From Mactra quadrangularis (lineage: Eukaryota > Mollusca > Bivalvia > Venerida > Mactridae), in the NCBI GenBank assembly GCA_025267735.1, contig CM046301.1, positions 61,585,872-61,649,871 of the forward strand: a stretch of DNA of 64,000 nt. Reading direction: 5' to 3'. Positions 40,731-53,285 of this stretch are shown one piece after another (within the stretch, counting starts at the first letter, position 1; every line of letters starts with the position of its first letter). A program made the translations under genes and the position numbers. The notes beneath the pieces are model-generated. The model was not told the DNA's origin. It saw only the letters and a program-made list of their open reading frames with translations, and did not search any database.

Positions 40731-41285
40731 ACTTAAGTATATATAAATACTGAATGTTATTATATATTTTTGTGTGCTTCTTATGATTGCTATGATAAAA
40801 ATGTTATATGTTTTAAAAATTTGAATGCTCCAGAAATAGTATGTATGTTGCTGCATATGGTCTAATCACCATGTCTTCTAGAAAAATTCCCTGAAAACAA
40901 AGCTCCCTAATGGTGATTTCCTCCCTGGTCTCCTGCATGACTTGGCAGATGTACCACGAAACTGTCATTAGTTAATATAGATAAAATATAAAATAAATTG
41001 ACCTCTTTTTTACTATTTTTGAATTAAAACCTTCTTACGTTTAAGTTTAGATCAAGATCATATAAAAAACTGATGTTATATGTATCATAGGAAATTGATG
41101 AAACCCATGTATAAATATAACGAAATCTGTAAGAGGAGGAATTTTTTGCCATAAACTGTCATTGACAGTATCTAGTCACTTGTTTTTTGTTGGTTAGGTT
41201 TAACACACCATAGCAACATATTGTATAGTTTATATCGTGACAGTTAACATACTCACAGTTCCTGAAAATGCTAAATCTTTGGATT

Positions 41286-41790
41286 AAGCTGTTAATCATT
41301 AACTAGGGGCTTACTTTGGTCAGATAAAAATTTACCTACATAATTTAGAATCATTGATTGGAGGAAGAATGGACATAGACAATATTACTTGACCAAACTC
41401 CACAAAAGTATGCCCTCTGCCTTGGAAGATCCAAGCTGTTAATCATTAACTAGGGGCTCACTTTGGTCAGATAAAAATTTACCTACATAATTTAGAATCA
41501 TTGATTGGAGGAAGAATGGACATAGACAATATTACTTGACCAAACTCCACAAAAGTATGCCCTCTGCCTTGGAAGATCCAAGCTGTTAATCATTAACTAG
41601 GGGCTCACTTTGGTCAGATAAAAATTTACCTACATAATTTAGAATCATTGATTGGAGGAAGAATGGACATAGACAATATTACTTGACCAAACTCCACAAA
41701 AGTATGCCCTCTGCCTTGGAATCGAACCTAAGATCCCTCAATCAGTAGACATGTGTGCTACAAACTAAGCTTGCCAAGCAGGCTATTTGT
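41286..41790 (-). mobile_element. SINE whose 3' body is triplicated (3 x 147 bp)
   Basis: Units start at 41286, 41433 and 41580 (AAGCTGTTAATCATTAACTA). Units 2 and 3 appear identical and unit 1 differs at about one base (GGGGCTTAC / GGGGCTCAC). The last unit continues into a tRNA-like head read on the minus strand (GGTTCGATTCCAAGG; TGTAGCACACATGTC). The SINE family is that of 45185-45485. Confidence 0.85.
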
Positions 41791-42188
41791 TTTGTTATCT
41801 GCTCTCATATACCAGGTAATTATACCCTAAATACCATGACATTTATACCACCTTATTATTTACCACCATTCTTTGATAAAGTTTGATAAATTATTTGTAT
41901 ATATTTTAGTACTTGTGTATAACATTGTATGTATTGTAAATTATGACTTAACTGTCTGTGATGTAGCTAAATAGAAAACACATCAAGGTACATGCTAGCT
42001 TGGGTTTATATTTAAACTGCTTGTAAAAATCAATTAATTGAAGGATGAAATCAACGATAGACTTGGTAACTGATGCCCTTAGTCCCTTTTCCTTAGAAAA
42101 TACATTAAATGAGTTGTCTCAATGGCAATACCTTTTGACCATTATGTTTATGGTTTTAAGAAGAAAAAAGAATGAAAAATTACTTTTT
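41791..42188. other. Intergenic, nothing recognised
   Basis: AT-rich, no repeat partner in the window and no gene. Confidence 0.4.
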
Positions 42189-42451
42189 TATACCCCTGCT
42201 TCGAAGAAGAGGGGGGTATACTGTTTTACCCTTGTCCGTGCGTTCATCCGTCCGTTACAAAATTTCTGTCGCAGTTTTCTCAGCAACTATAACATGCAGC
42301 AGCCTAATACTTTGCATATTGCTTCATCCCATAGTCCCATATGGTGTAAAGCGATTTCATGCTCCTTGCTCATCTACTTCCTGTTTGTCGCATATTTTTA
42401 GATTTTTGCGGGGGTATCACTAGTGAGCATTAGCTCACAGATTTACTTGTT
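42189..42451 (+). mobile_element. Repeat family A, copy 6
   Basis: Full-length; one change in the left end (TATACCCCTGC). Intact hairpin and CTTGTT end. Confidence 0.92.
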
Positions 42452-43282
42452 CTTCTTGAAAGCGCAGGATTTGTGACATAATAGCCATGTGGTATTACCA
42501 CTGTGGAGGGGTGAAATCAAAGGTAACCAGCTTAACTCATTACCTTAGACTCCCAATTCCTTCCCTTGCCTTGATGTTGTTTTATCTCAGACTATGACTC
42601 CGATTGTCTTTTTCCATTTTATTAAAGTCTATCACTTACAGTATTTCTTCATATAAATATATTCTCTCATTAATTTTTAACCAACATAACATTGTATTTG
42701 GGATGAAAGTTCAAAATTTTCAAAATTCTGAAAATTATTATTTTAGCAGGTTTCAACCATTGTGTAGTTTTACTGAATATTGGTTGAGTATCAAGTTTAA
42801 TTAATCAGGCTGTATTAATTGTCAACAGACTATATTCAACTTTTACTTGCCTTTTAAATTTTGACTATGTACCTACCTTGTCTTTATATACATCACATTT
42901 TTGTGTACCATTTAACTATTGACTATATTTTTTCTATTACTTTTCACTTGTTATTTATCTATTCATGACTATAGTACCTTTCATTGTTGTAAAATGTCCA
43001 CATACAACCAAGTTCATATTGTAAAGTGTAAAACATATACATATGTATATCTATTTTACTCTTTGTCAGTTATATGACAATACATGTATATAACATTCAC
43101 TAGTTTACTATTTGAAATATTTCTACAATTTCTTATTAATGTTTTCTTTTTCTGTATCTAATACTTCACTATAAACCTTTTTGTTTTACATGATTCTTCT
43201 ATGTGAGAGATGGGACCACCACTCATTTTCTTGTGGACCATTTCTTGTACTTTTTTGTTAAGTTGTATTCAGCTGTCAGTCA
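42452..43282. other. Intergenic, nothing recognised
   Basis: AT-rich; no exon-like or repeat structure. Confidence 0.4.
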
Positions 43283-43690
43283 GTCTGATTAAAACCTGAT
43301 CTAAAATTTTCCGCTCGCATTCTCGCTAATTTATATCTGGCCTTTTTCAAACGAAGGTCACGCTCAGGCGACCTTTTCTCATCTTAATATTCATGACGAA
43401 ATTGTTATGATACGTAACTTGTTTACATCGTCTACGTCACGCAATTTGAAATGAGCCGCCCAATCGCAGACTGTGAATAATACTGCTGTTAAATTAGCAT
43501 GCAAAACTTGGTCTAAAAATAGAAATTACGAAATCAAAATGTGATTAATAGTGTTTTTGTCTAGATGAAAGCTACGCATTGATTGGTCGACACAAAGTTC
43601 ATCTCGATGTGATCTTCCACGGAGACAGTAGAAGTCCTGTACGACAACGCTCTACAGGATATCTGTTTACGGAGATTGGCTGTCAGTCGC
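43283..43690. mobile_element. ~410-bp dispersed element with TCTGATTAA start, copy 2
   Basis: Aligned along its length with 18368-18786 (ATTCATGACGAAATTGTTAT, GACAACGCTCTACAGGATAT). The right terminal inverted repeat is lost. Confidence 0.75.
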
Positions 43691-44422
43691 CCATACATTA
43701 ATCCCTATGATTTAGATACTTGATATGTGCTGGGTATTCACTATACTGCCTCTGATAGTTGAATGAAATTTAACAATAGTAATATGTTGACAATAATACT
43801 TTATTTTAAGATCATTTTTTTGCCATCAAACTATATTTTTTAGTGTTATATGCTACTTTGTGATGTGATCCTTACATTGAGCAGATTGGAGCTGGCAGAT
43901 TTACATGTGTACATAAATTAAAGCTTATAGCAGATTAGCAGGTCATTCATAATGTATTATAACTCAGACTTTATTCATAAAGATTTCAAAAAGCTTTGAT
44001 TTTAACTGTGTGGATTATTTCAACTCAATGTAAGGTGTATGCTTTTATAGCAGGGTAGATAGGATTCTTGTAATTCATAACGAAAACTTTTTTGTCTTAC
44101 ATTTCTTGCTACAAAATGTTTGTAGAAGTCCATCTGCTTTATGTTGCATTAATTTTATTAAAACTATTTGTTGTTATATTTTGGTGTTAATAAATCTGTC
44201 ACACTACTATGTTGTTCATTGATGCATTGTTTAGTCTTGTTTTCAAACCATCATGGATCTACATTTATCTTTTACTATATTTATTGATCTTCAAAGTGAA
44301 GGTCACTTTTTGTGGTTAAACATATATTAATTTGTAAAAATAATGGCCAGATAAGTTAACCATCAAGAAATCAGACTGTCAAAATAAAAGACATCCCCCA
44401 TATTTTTATTATAAACATGCAG
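43691..44422. other. Intergenic, nothing recognised
   Basis: No gene or repeat structure supported. Confidence 0.4.
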
Positions 44423-44799
44423 GGGTCGATTTTAACAAAAAAATGGACTTGCTAAGTTTTGCTAGTTGATTTTATTTCAACTCGCAAACGAAAAAGGTGG
44501 CTCGCATTTTTTTATCAAAATTTTAACAGAATACATCATTGCAATTCATACCGGTATATGCATATAAAAACAACAGAGTACAATAATTAACTATTGATGG
44601 AACAAGGGTGTTATTGTGGGATAGACAAAGAGTATCCAACATGTCTTTTAGGTGAATCCTTTATTGATACTATTGATCTATCTGGCTGTTTGAGCGTCGA
44701 TTTCAACTCACGAAAATTTGCAAGTTATAATTAAAGTTACTCGCAAATTTCAAAATATGTCGCAATTTGCAAGTATGTGAGCTTAAATTTGAGCCCTGA
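44423..44799. mobile_element. CAGGGCTC-family MITE
   Basis: Starts CAGGGGTCGATTTTAAC and ends TTAAATTTGAGCCCTG. ACATG is found directly outside both ends (44418-44422 and 44800-44804), shorter than the usual 8-bp hAT duplication. Confidence 0.75.
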
Positions 44800-45184
44800 C
44801 ATGTGTACACATTACTCGTATAGTATATTCATGTGTGTATAATCTGAAAAAATTTAGGGGACGCTTTTGGCGGCAGCCTATGCATGTTACAATATGTATA
44901 TACATGTAGTTGAAAATAAAAAAATCTCATTTCCAAGAGGCATGTTGAGAGACAAAGGGGGCAGTAGTCAATACCGGTACTTCTGTGAAAAAAACATCTT
45001 ATTATATATTTTGTGTTATGTTTGAATATTTCTTCTCTTTATTATCAATAAATGTGACATTTCTATAGGCAAGAGTTGTTATCATTAGTAAAGCAGTGAT
45101 TTCCATGTATCAAATTTTTTATCTTATGATATCGCTCCGGAACTACACCCACTTTGATCTTTCATTGCTACATTTGTGTGAAAG

Positions 45185-45485
45185 CCACCTGGCTAGCTCA
45201 GTCAGTAGCACCCAAGTCTACTGATCGAGGGGTCGTGGGTTTGATTCCCGGGCTGGGCATACTTTCGTGGAGCTTGGTCATGAAATTATTTCTACGACCA
45301 TTCTCCCTCCAACCAATGATTCTTAATTATGTAGGGCAGTTGTCAGTCACTGACAAAAGTATGTGCTTAGTAGTTGGTAAACAGCTAAATCCAGAGATTT
45401 AGCCTTTCCAGGAGTAGTGAGGTGGACTGATCGCCGTTATATGACCATACAGTGTTGCTACGGTGTTAAACCCAACAAAAACAAA
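45185..45485 (+). mobile_element. tRNA-derived SINE (TCCAGAGATTTAGCC family)
   Basis: The A box CTGGCTAGCTCAGTCAGTAG and B box GGGTTTGATTCCCGG form a well-kept tRNA-like head. The body has GGAGCTTGGTCATGAAAT and CCAGAGATTTAGCC, with an A-rich tail CCCAACAAAAACAAAC. Relatives at 29245, 37680, 41286 (minus) and 54300. Confidence 0.85.
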
Positions 45486-45996
45486 CATCTTACATTTGTG
45501 AGCCACATGCAAGTAAAGCTGGTGCAAATCGTCCTTGAAAGATTGATTTATAAATGTAACTTCACCGACTGTGGCTATCTGAATGAAAGTAAATGTTAAT
45601 TTATTTATTTCATGTTGTTTTAAGGCGCATCGACATTTATTGGTCATGTAGCACACAAATACTGCTGGGAACATATAAGTAACTACAAGACAAATGCTAA
45701 AAATATGAGTGTAAATAAGTCATAGGATTATAAGTATAAAAAGTATAAAAAACAAGGTAGGTTTTGGTTAAAAAGGTATATGTAAATATTTAAATTCCAT
45801 AACCTGTCCAATGTCCTTGTAACGATCTACAGATAAACACAAGAGTTACCAATACAGAACTCTTCAAAAATTTCTTGGATTATTGAAACTTTTGAAAAAA
45901 TTGATTATGCATAGCAGCATACTGCAAATATTTTCACTAAAGCTTAGCATACATGTAGTTTGAATCAAATGGTGATAAACTAATTAATGCTACTTT

Positions 45997-46124
45997 CATG
46001 GGTGCAAGATGAATATTTTGAAAAACCTGAAAACTGTAATTTGAATAATTTAATAGCAAAACATTGTCTAATTTGTTGTGAAAAACCTGAACTTCCGGCA
46101 TATGCCTGAAAACTTGCACCCATG
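45997..46124. mobile_element. Short MITE with CATGGGTGCAAG ends
   Basis: CATGGGTGCAAG and CTTGCACCCATG are exact inverted ends; GAAAAACCTGAA occurs twice inside. Confidence 0.75.
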
Positions 46125-46565
46125 TAATTTTGTATATGTTCAGTAGATTATGTTTCCTTTTTTCATGTAAAAATGTGGATCAGTTTATCCTAATAACAGA
46201 ATTTTGTCTTCAAAGTTTTGGTAGGCACTGTGCAGTTCATTATACAGCATTATACATAGCTTAGGAGGAAAACATCATTGGTGTCTCACTATGCTAAAAG
46301 ACCATACATTTGCTGTGGTACGCTCCTGGCAATATGACTGAACAGCAAATACAACATTTTAAATTTCTAACAAAATGAACCCTGCATTGTGCTGAATATC
46401 TTTTTAAAGATATTTCTTGTTTTACCCAAGTTTGATTTAACATAGTATTGATAATTCAAAGCTTACCCCTAGTTAATGCTCACCATGGAAGTTTCAATAT
46501 CAACTTGTGAATTATACAAACATGCTGGCCTGATTTTTTGAGGATTAGGGAGTACTGTAAATATG

Positions 46566-47085
46566 CTTAACGAAACTTCTAAGTACACTGATTTCAATGT
46601 TGTTGGATTTTGTTATTTTTCAACATATATGTCCGACGGTTAACTGAAAAGTGTGTAGGACTATACTGTTGTCTGCTTGCATGCTTTCCATGCTTCTTAA
46701 CTGATGCAAAATTGGTTTTATTGTGCACGTGCTTCTCATGCAAAAGTCCAATGTGGCCAGTTTTGGCGAAAATCATTAATTTGTTTATATGCACAACAAA
46801 AAATCAAGAAATGGCTCAAATGTTGGTTCAAGACCAAGAAATTGTCATGGGTCTCTTGCAAGATGGCGCAGGATAAGACTTTTAATTGTTTATTTCTGTT
46901 AAATCGAAGCAATAAGAATCTTCCCATAACAAAACATGCACAACAAAACTGGTTTTGCATGGATACCATGCAAGCAAAGGTCAGTATGGTGCTTAACACA
47001 TTTTCATTTCATCAATCGGACATAATGTTGAAAAAAACCCATTTCCTACAATATTGAAATTGGAGTACTTAGAAGTTTCGTTAAG
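46566..47085. mobile_element. Fold-back MITE, ~40-bp inverted ends
   Basis: CTTAACGAAACTTCTAAGTA at the left is mirrored by TACTTAGAAGTTTCGTTAAG at the right. Imperfect complementarity continues through the whole 520 bp (TGCAAAATTGGTTTTATTGT against ACAACAAAACTGGTTTTGCA). Open frames on both strands here are by-products of the palindrome. Confidence 0.85.
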
Positions 47086-47677
47086 TATATATTTAGACCT
47101 GAAGGACAATAAAACTAAATAAGAGTGGTCCATGTGATGTTCACTAGACTATTAGGGTTTCTTGTGTTAGGACAAAAACACCCCAACATTTAAACAACAA
47201 CATATACAGTTTTTCAAAATATTATTATTTCATCATCACGTTTTTTCTTGGGTGTAAGGACAACAAATACATGTATAACAATTTCCATTTTAAGTTTTTT
47301 ATATATTCATTATATCATTAATTTAATGACAGATAAAATTCAATCTTCATGGAAATCCTATTCACATCATTTCAAATATATATTTTAGATATATTGATAT
47401 CAAATAAAATATAATGTAAACAAATAATGAAGTTCAAAACAGGAAAATTCTACAAACTTTTAAAAAAGATAAGTTTCTATAATCTATGTTGCGATTGGTC
47501 CAGCCATGATCACATTAAACTTATTACAAAATTGTATGTTGCTATTGCTAAATTTTATTCAACTGTCAGCCATAACTAAGCAGACCCCATCTGACCTTTC
47601 ACATTGCATCTAATTATTATCTAAATATATACAAAAACCAGTACCATGTCTATTCTACACTATGGCAGCGCTGGTAA
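47086..47677. other. Intergenic, nothing recognised
   Basis: AT-rich, no supported feature. Confidence 0.4.
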
Positions 47678-47936
47678 AACAAGTAAATCTGTGAGCTAAT
47701 GCTCACTAGTGATACCCCCGCAAAAATCTAAAAATATGCGACAAACAGGAAGTAGATGAGCAAGGAGCATGAAATCGCTTTACACCACATGGGACTATGG
47801 GATGAAGCAATATGCAAAGTATTAGGCTGCTGCATGTTATAGTTGCTGAGAAAACTGCGACGGAAATTTTGTAACGGACGGACCCACGGACAAGGGTAAA
47901 ACAGTATACCCCCCTCTTCTTCGAAGCGGGGGTATA
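47678..47936 (-). mobile_element. Repeat family A, copy 7
   Basis: Reverse orientation: AACAAGTAAATCT, hairpin GTGAGC-TAAT-GCTCAC, ATACCCCCGC, and ending GCGGGGGTATA. Full-length. Confidence 0.92.
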
Positions 47937-47975
47937 AAAACAGTATACCCCCCTCTTCTTCGAAGCAGGGGTATA
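47937..47975 (-). repeat. Tandem copy of the family A terminal hairpin
   Basis: About 40 bp repeating the end of copy 7 (AAAACAGTATACCCCCC, then TTCGAAGCAGGGGTATA). Confidence 0.9.
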
Positions 47976-48455
47976 ATTATAGAAGTATGTTTATGTGTTA
48001 ACCTTCAGCACATAATCCTCACGGCCACGGTGTAATCAAGCATTAATACTACATTTGTATTCAATGTAATGAATATTCTTGCATAAAGGTCAGGTCGGGG
48101 TCAAACTTTATGCACAATACATGAATATAAATACCTATCTTTATTAATTGTGAGAATAGAAGTACTGTAGTGAGTATTTAAATTAAATGCACCATTTACA
48201 ATTCAATAAATTTAACAATATATGTAGTAATACCAAACATGGTTAGGCTTCATTGTAAATATATATACCTCACAATATTCCAAACATAAACAATGCCAGT
48301 TTGATGTGTGGCTATAAACGTTGGATGATTAACATTTACAAATACTGCCAAGTTTTAATTTAAATTTACACTGTTTACAATGTAACAATACTTTTTATCA
48401 TGTCATGTGCTGGTGCCTACTTATCTAACCAGCTTTCTTTGACACTTTTATTTAC

Positions 48456-48933
48456 CAGGGGCACGTTGCCTAACGATTTCACTACGTATCGCTATGAAAA
48501 AGCGAATTCTTGTAGCGCTTCTTCTTAGGAAACAGCTTGCTACTTACCAAACTCCCCACAGCGGTTATCTCTCTTTATCAAATCTTTTGCGCTCATTGCA
48601 AATGCATGTTTTCGGGGCGATTTCAAACTAAATAAGTCTTTAAAAGTATAAAATCATAGCAAAAACATATGTTTAAATGAACAATTACAAATATTTATTG
48701 ATTTCAATTAATCTTTAGTCAGTCAAACATAAAAATAAGAATTGTCAGCAAACAGGAAGTTACATTACTGCGGAGGCAGCAATTTTGATTTGTTAAAGTG
48801 CTCTAGGGTAGGGAAGATTTTTTTTCGCTTGCGTTCGCTACGTAGCGAAATGAAGCGATATGTTGTAGCAAGCCGTTTCCTAGTATTTTGCTTCGTAGCG
48901 ATATCTAGCAATTTCCTTAGGCAACGCACCCCA
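48456..48933. mobile_element. ~478-bp element with GTTGCCTAA ends, copy 2
   Basis: AGGGGCACGTTGCCTAACG and TTAGGCAACGCACCCC are inverted; body similar to 26699-27172, including a shared block with TCAGTCAAACATAAAAA. Confidence 0.8.
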
Positions 48934-49022
48934 GTATTCATATACCCTTTCCCAAGGAGATAACAACTTCTACTTTTATCTAAGAAAATCAATATACTAT
49001 GCCATCCAAAATTACTTTTACA

Positions 49023-49412
49023 CAGACCTCGAATTAAACAAAAAATTGGACTCACAAATTTTTGCGAGTTGATTTTTTTTCAACTAGCAAAATGAAAATT
49101 ATCACTCGCATTTTTTTCTTCAAAGTTTAATATCATACATAGTAACTTATCATATGGTATATGCAATATAAAAACAACATAGTGCTACATTTAATTAGAT
49201 AGATCAAGGGCGTTATTATGGATTAGACAGAAATATCCTAACTATTGATTTATCTGGCCGTTTCAATGCTGATTTGAGCCTTATTAGTTTAGACAGTAAA
49301 ATTTTTGCCGTGATTTTAACTTGTGAAAAATTGCGAGTGAAAATAAAAGTTACTCGCAATTTTCAAAATCCACTCGCATTTTGCAAGTATGCCAGCTTAA
49401 ATTCGAGCCCTG
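49023..49412. mobile_element. CAGGGCTC-family MITE
   Basis: The left end is worn (CAGACCTCGAATTAAAC); the right end TTAAATTCGAGCCCTG is intact. Internal TTTTGCGAGTTGATTTTT matches relatives. Confidence 0.75.
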
Positions 49413-50301
49413 CTTAACGCATGTTAAGAAAGCTGTGTTTCCATTCATATTATGTTAAATTTTATTTCAGCTGAATAATATGCACGAGGATAGTTGTAAA
49501 ATAGTGCTACATTTGAAAAGGAAGAATTGATACTTTATAAATGTGTAATTGTCAAACATGTACATATATCTAAAGATATGTTTTTAATTTCTCAAGACTT
49601 GGTAAAGATTTAAAAACAAACCACACACTCACAAATGTTTCAAGGTAAACATGTAATTATGAATGGCACTGCAAAATATAATTTTCTTGGAAAAGTATAA
49701 CCTACTTTCTTGCAATAATTTTTTATGTTTCACACAAAAATGAACATTATTGCAACACTTACTATCATGATTCTATTATAATTCATTTATACAAGGAAAT
49801 TACATAAAATATGCCCAGATACATTCTATTTAGAGTTGGTAACAACTATGTTAATATATGTACAAGTAATGCCCTTATTAGGGGAGTGGGTGGGAGATAA
49901 AAGGCAAACATTATAGGGGTTAAGGAATTCATACATGCATAAATGAGAGATTACTCCATAGCCTGTACATTAAACAATTTACAAAAATATATATATCAAA
50001 CAAACCTACAATAAATCTTATTTGGAATTCAAATATATGGGTTTTATCTGCATTACAAAACAAGCAAGTAAAGTATATGTATAGTGAACAACTGGGTTAA
50101 TTTTGTAATTTGTGACTTTGAGCAATAACATGTAAAATCGTAGTTTGAACCTTGTTACTGCTGGTGAATGATCCAAATATAATTTAAATTCCCAAGTTAA
50201 TCTGTTGAAAACATTTTTGAATTATTTACACACTTATGGTACAGTAACAGTAGAATATAAAAATAGCATGGAATTTGTAGGTAAAAATGTGTGCTTTAGT
50301 T
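49413..50301. other. Intergenic
   Basis: 50028-50215 weakly resembles the TCCGGAATTCAAAT family (GGAATTCAAATATATGGGTT). No gene. Confidence 0.4.
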
Positions 50302-50379
50302 GTCACATTACAGAATCTGTCACATTACAGAATCTGTCACATTACAGTATCGGTCACATTACACAATATGTCACATAAC
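50302..50379 (+). repeat. 17-bp tandem repeat, ~5 units
   Basis: Units of GTCACATTACAGAATCT, the last two diverged. Confidence 0.85.
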
Positions 50380-50382
50380 ATT

Positions 50383-50764
50383 GGGTATGTTCAGGGTTCT
50401 CCCAGCTGGTACCAAGTAGAAATACCAAGGGTTACCGTAAGTTACTGAATGTTACCAAATATACCATTGGTTGCCAATTAATTCTGAACGAACTTAGGTA
50501 ATATTGGTAATAATAGTAGTATATGGTAGCACATTGCTGCCAATGGTAACCAACGGTACCTTGGTATATAAATAAATGAAATTCTTAGTGTTGCCGCCAT
50601 CATGACTTGAATCAAAACGAGGCTACCAAAGCTACCTCACTTATAGGGTCGCGGGAGAATTGGTTACCAATTACCTTGCCTTCGGTATACCAATTGTTGC
50701 CAATTTTTACCGATGGTTACCAATGCTACCATCAGTTACCAGTGGTATAACTCTGAACGCACCC
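50383..50764. mobile_element. GGTTACCAA-rich element, copy 2
   Basis: Ends GGGTATGTTCAGGGTT and AACTCTGAACGCACCC; almost base-for-base like 34015-34396, so both copies are recent. Confidence 0.88.
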
Positions 50765-52010
50765 ACTATAACAAAACAAATAACTAAGCAAAATTTTCAG
50801 GGTAATCATTATTTTCTGATTTGTAACATTTTGATTATGTAATATGATGTCCTACGTTAAAATATTCTATAGTAAACTAATAGTATTACCCAAAATACCG
50901 GTATCACAGATAGTAAAGCAAAAATTACAAGCAAAGGCTATTTGGTTTAACATAGGATAATCTACACCTTCAATATAATACTTTGATCCCAGTAAACCTG
51001 TCACAACTACTAGCCAGTTCACGGCAAACAGAATGTGTAAAATAGAAGAATAGTCCAGTAATATTAACCTGAGCTATAACTACCTTTTATAAGGTCAAGC
51101 TTAGGTTAATTTTGTTGTACTACATTGTACTAGAACAGTACTGAAATGAAGAGAAAGTCACTCTTGAAAGTACATGCAAACCTAAAACTGTACAAGTTAT
51201 CACCCTATCTAAACAATTGAGAAAAAAGTAATAGTAAAAAAGCAACAATAGGCTGTATTTTAAGGTTTTCTGTCAAAGGCTATGTTTTTAGGTTTCATTC
51301 AACATTTAATAAAGAATATGTCATATATCCTAAGTCTGTACCCAAAATGAGTAGATTGATCAACAGACAAATTTTATCTCTTTCAATTCTTCTTTGTCTT
51401 GATGTCTTGTACATGTATATTTTGAAAGTCAACTCAATATTAAGAATGAACATCATTTTTATAAGTTAACTAAAACTGACATCTGTCCCAGATTAATGTC
51501 TAAATTGATCAACAATTTTACTTATCACAGACTATTTAACTTAAAATCTCAACAGTTTTCTTCAAAACAAAACATGTGTATTACTTCTAAATGAATAACA
51601 ATCATTCTTATAAAAGTTTGAGACAACTTCTTCTTGAGACATTAAGTATAACTATACCACCTGTGATTTGTTAACTATAAAGCTCAATGTGACGTAACTC
51701 GGTGACAATCAGTAATGTTATCCTCTGGACATCATCTATTGGCCAGCTTGACATCACCTATTGGCCCGCTTAAAGCATTAGGAGACTACTGCCTTGGAGT
51801 TTGCTAATACCCGGATCCGAGTTTTTAGCCATTCAATTTGAGTGAAATTACTACCTCCCTAGGGCAGAATCTTGCTTTTTAAGAAACAACAAACTTAACT
51901 GTGTAAAAACGTCTTCAAGTTTAGAAGCAAAAAAAAACCAAACAAAATTAAATGGTTTGTGCCTTTTAAATTGTCAACAATTTCTGATGTTTGTTGTTCC
52001 GTATAATAAG
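50765..52010. other. Intergenic, nothing recognised
   Basis: No gene, RNA or repeat structure supported. Confidence 0.4.
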
Positions 52011-52153
52011 ATAAATATCACATTCTACAAAGGGTGATAGAACGGAATGATCACCCTTGACAAGTAATGTCAAGCCATGCTAAAGCCTCGGTTGACATTA
52101 CTTGTCTTGGGAGAACATTCAGTTCTATCACCCTCTGTAGGAAGTGATATTTA
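52011..52153. mobile_element. Fold-back MITE (~143 bp)
   Basis: ATAAATATCACATTCTACAA / GTAGGAAGTGATATTTAT, GGGTGATAGAAC / GTTCTATCACCC and ACAAGTAATGTCAA / TTGACATTACTTGT pair in order, giving an almost complete hairpin. Confidence 0.85.
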
Positions 52154-52607
52154 TATATTACTGACTACAATTTGATTACAATCATCTTATAGTGATTGTT
52201 TACACACAATGTCAATTATGAGATGACTTTATTTTTAAAAATTGTACTGACCCAAATATAATGAGTTTAAAACTACTTCAAAATAAATTTCAAAAAAATA
52301 TCAACAAACTACATTAATATAATGCCCAAAATTAGTTATGGTCACAAATTTTCTCAAGCACTAGCCTGATTAATGTTATACAGAAGGGCAAAAGTATCAC
52401 TGAGCCCAACTATGAAATAAGTTATTTCCACTAGTCCAAATAAACTTTCACTAATCCCATGCTTCGGACTGGTGGGTTAAGATAATGACTGGCTACAATG
52501 ATAGACTCTACAATATTCCAATCTCTGAACACATGGTTTAAATCACTTACATAATTTACATGTAAAATATGGTAAGATGCAATCATTATAATATACATGT
52601 AGATTTG

Positions 52608-53028
52608 CAGGGCTCGAATTTAACAAAAACTTGGACTCGCAGAATTTTGCGAGTTGATTTTACTTCAACTCGTAAAATGAAAAAAAAACCTCGCATTTGT
52701 TCTCAAAATTTTATCAGCATACACAGTAACTATTTTGTATATGCAATATGAAAGCAACTTAGTACTATACTTAACTACAGATAGAACAAGTGCCTTACTG
52801 TAATATGAGCAAAAAATATTTAATATGTTTTTACGATGAATCTTTAATTATATTATACCATCGATCTATCTGACCGTTTCAATGCTGATTACAGCCTCAT
52901 TAGGTAAGACAGTAATATTTTTGCGGTGTTTTCAACTTGCAAAAATTTACCAGTTAAAATAAAAGTTACTCGCAATTTTCAAAATCCACTCGCATTTTGC
53001 GAGTATGTGAGCTTAAATTCGAGCCCTG
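52608..53028. mobile_element. CAGGGCTC-family MITE with 16-bp perfect ends
   Basis: CAGGGCTCGAATTTAA and TTAAATTCGAGCCCTG are exact inverted ends. ATTTG is directly outside both ends. Confidence 0.85.
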
Positions 53029-53033
53029 ATTTG

Positions 53034-53285
53034 ATTAGGAACTCAATTTTATGGACTTTCAAGCTGAAAAAACTTTGCTTGTACCCAACAAGTACTTGTG
53101 CAGATCAAAGTTTAAATAGAAATGTGTGTATTTAAAAAATTAGGATTCAATCTGTGTTGCATACTTTTCGGCAATAATATGCAATATATCTTTGTTCTGC
53201 ATGGATGTATCTGGTACAAAACAGATGCATCCAGTACTAACAAACCTCATTCAGCTGGAAAAACACATAAATTTGAGTTCCTAAT
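53034..53285. mobile_element. MITE with ATTAGGAACTCAATTT ends
   Basis: ATTAGGAACTCAATTTTATG and CATAAATTTGAGTTCCTAAT are inverted. Distantly like 28521-28706. It abuts the previous MITE. Confidence 0.75.
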
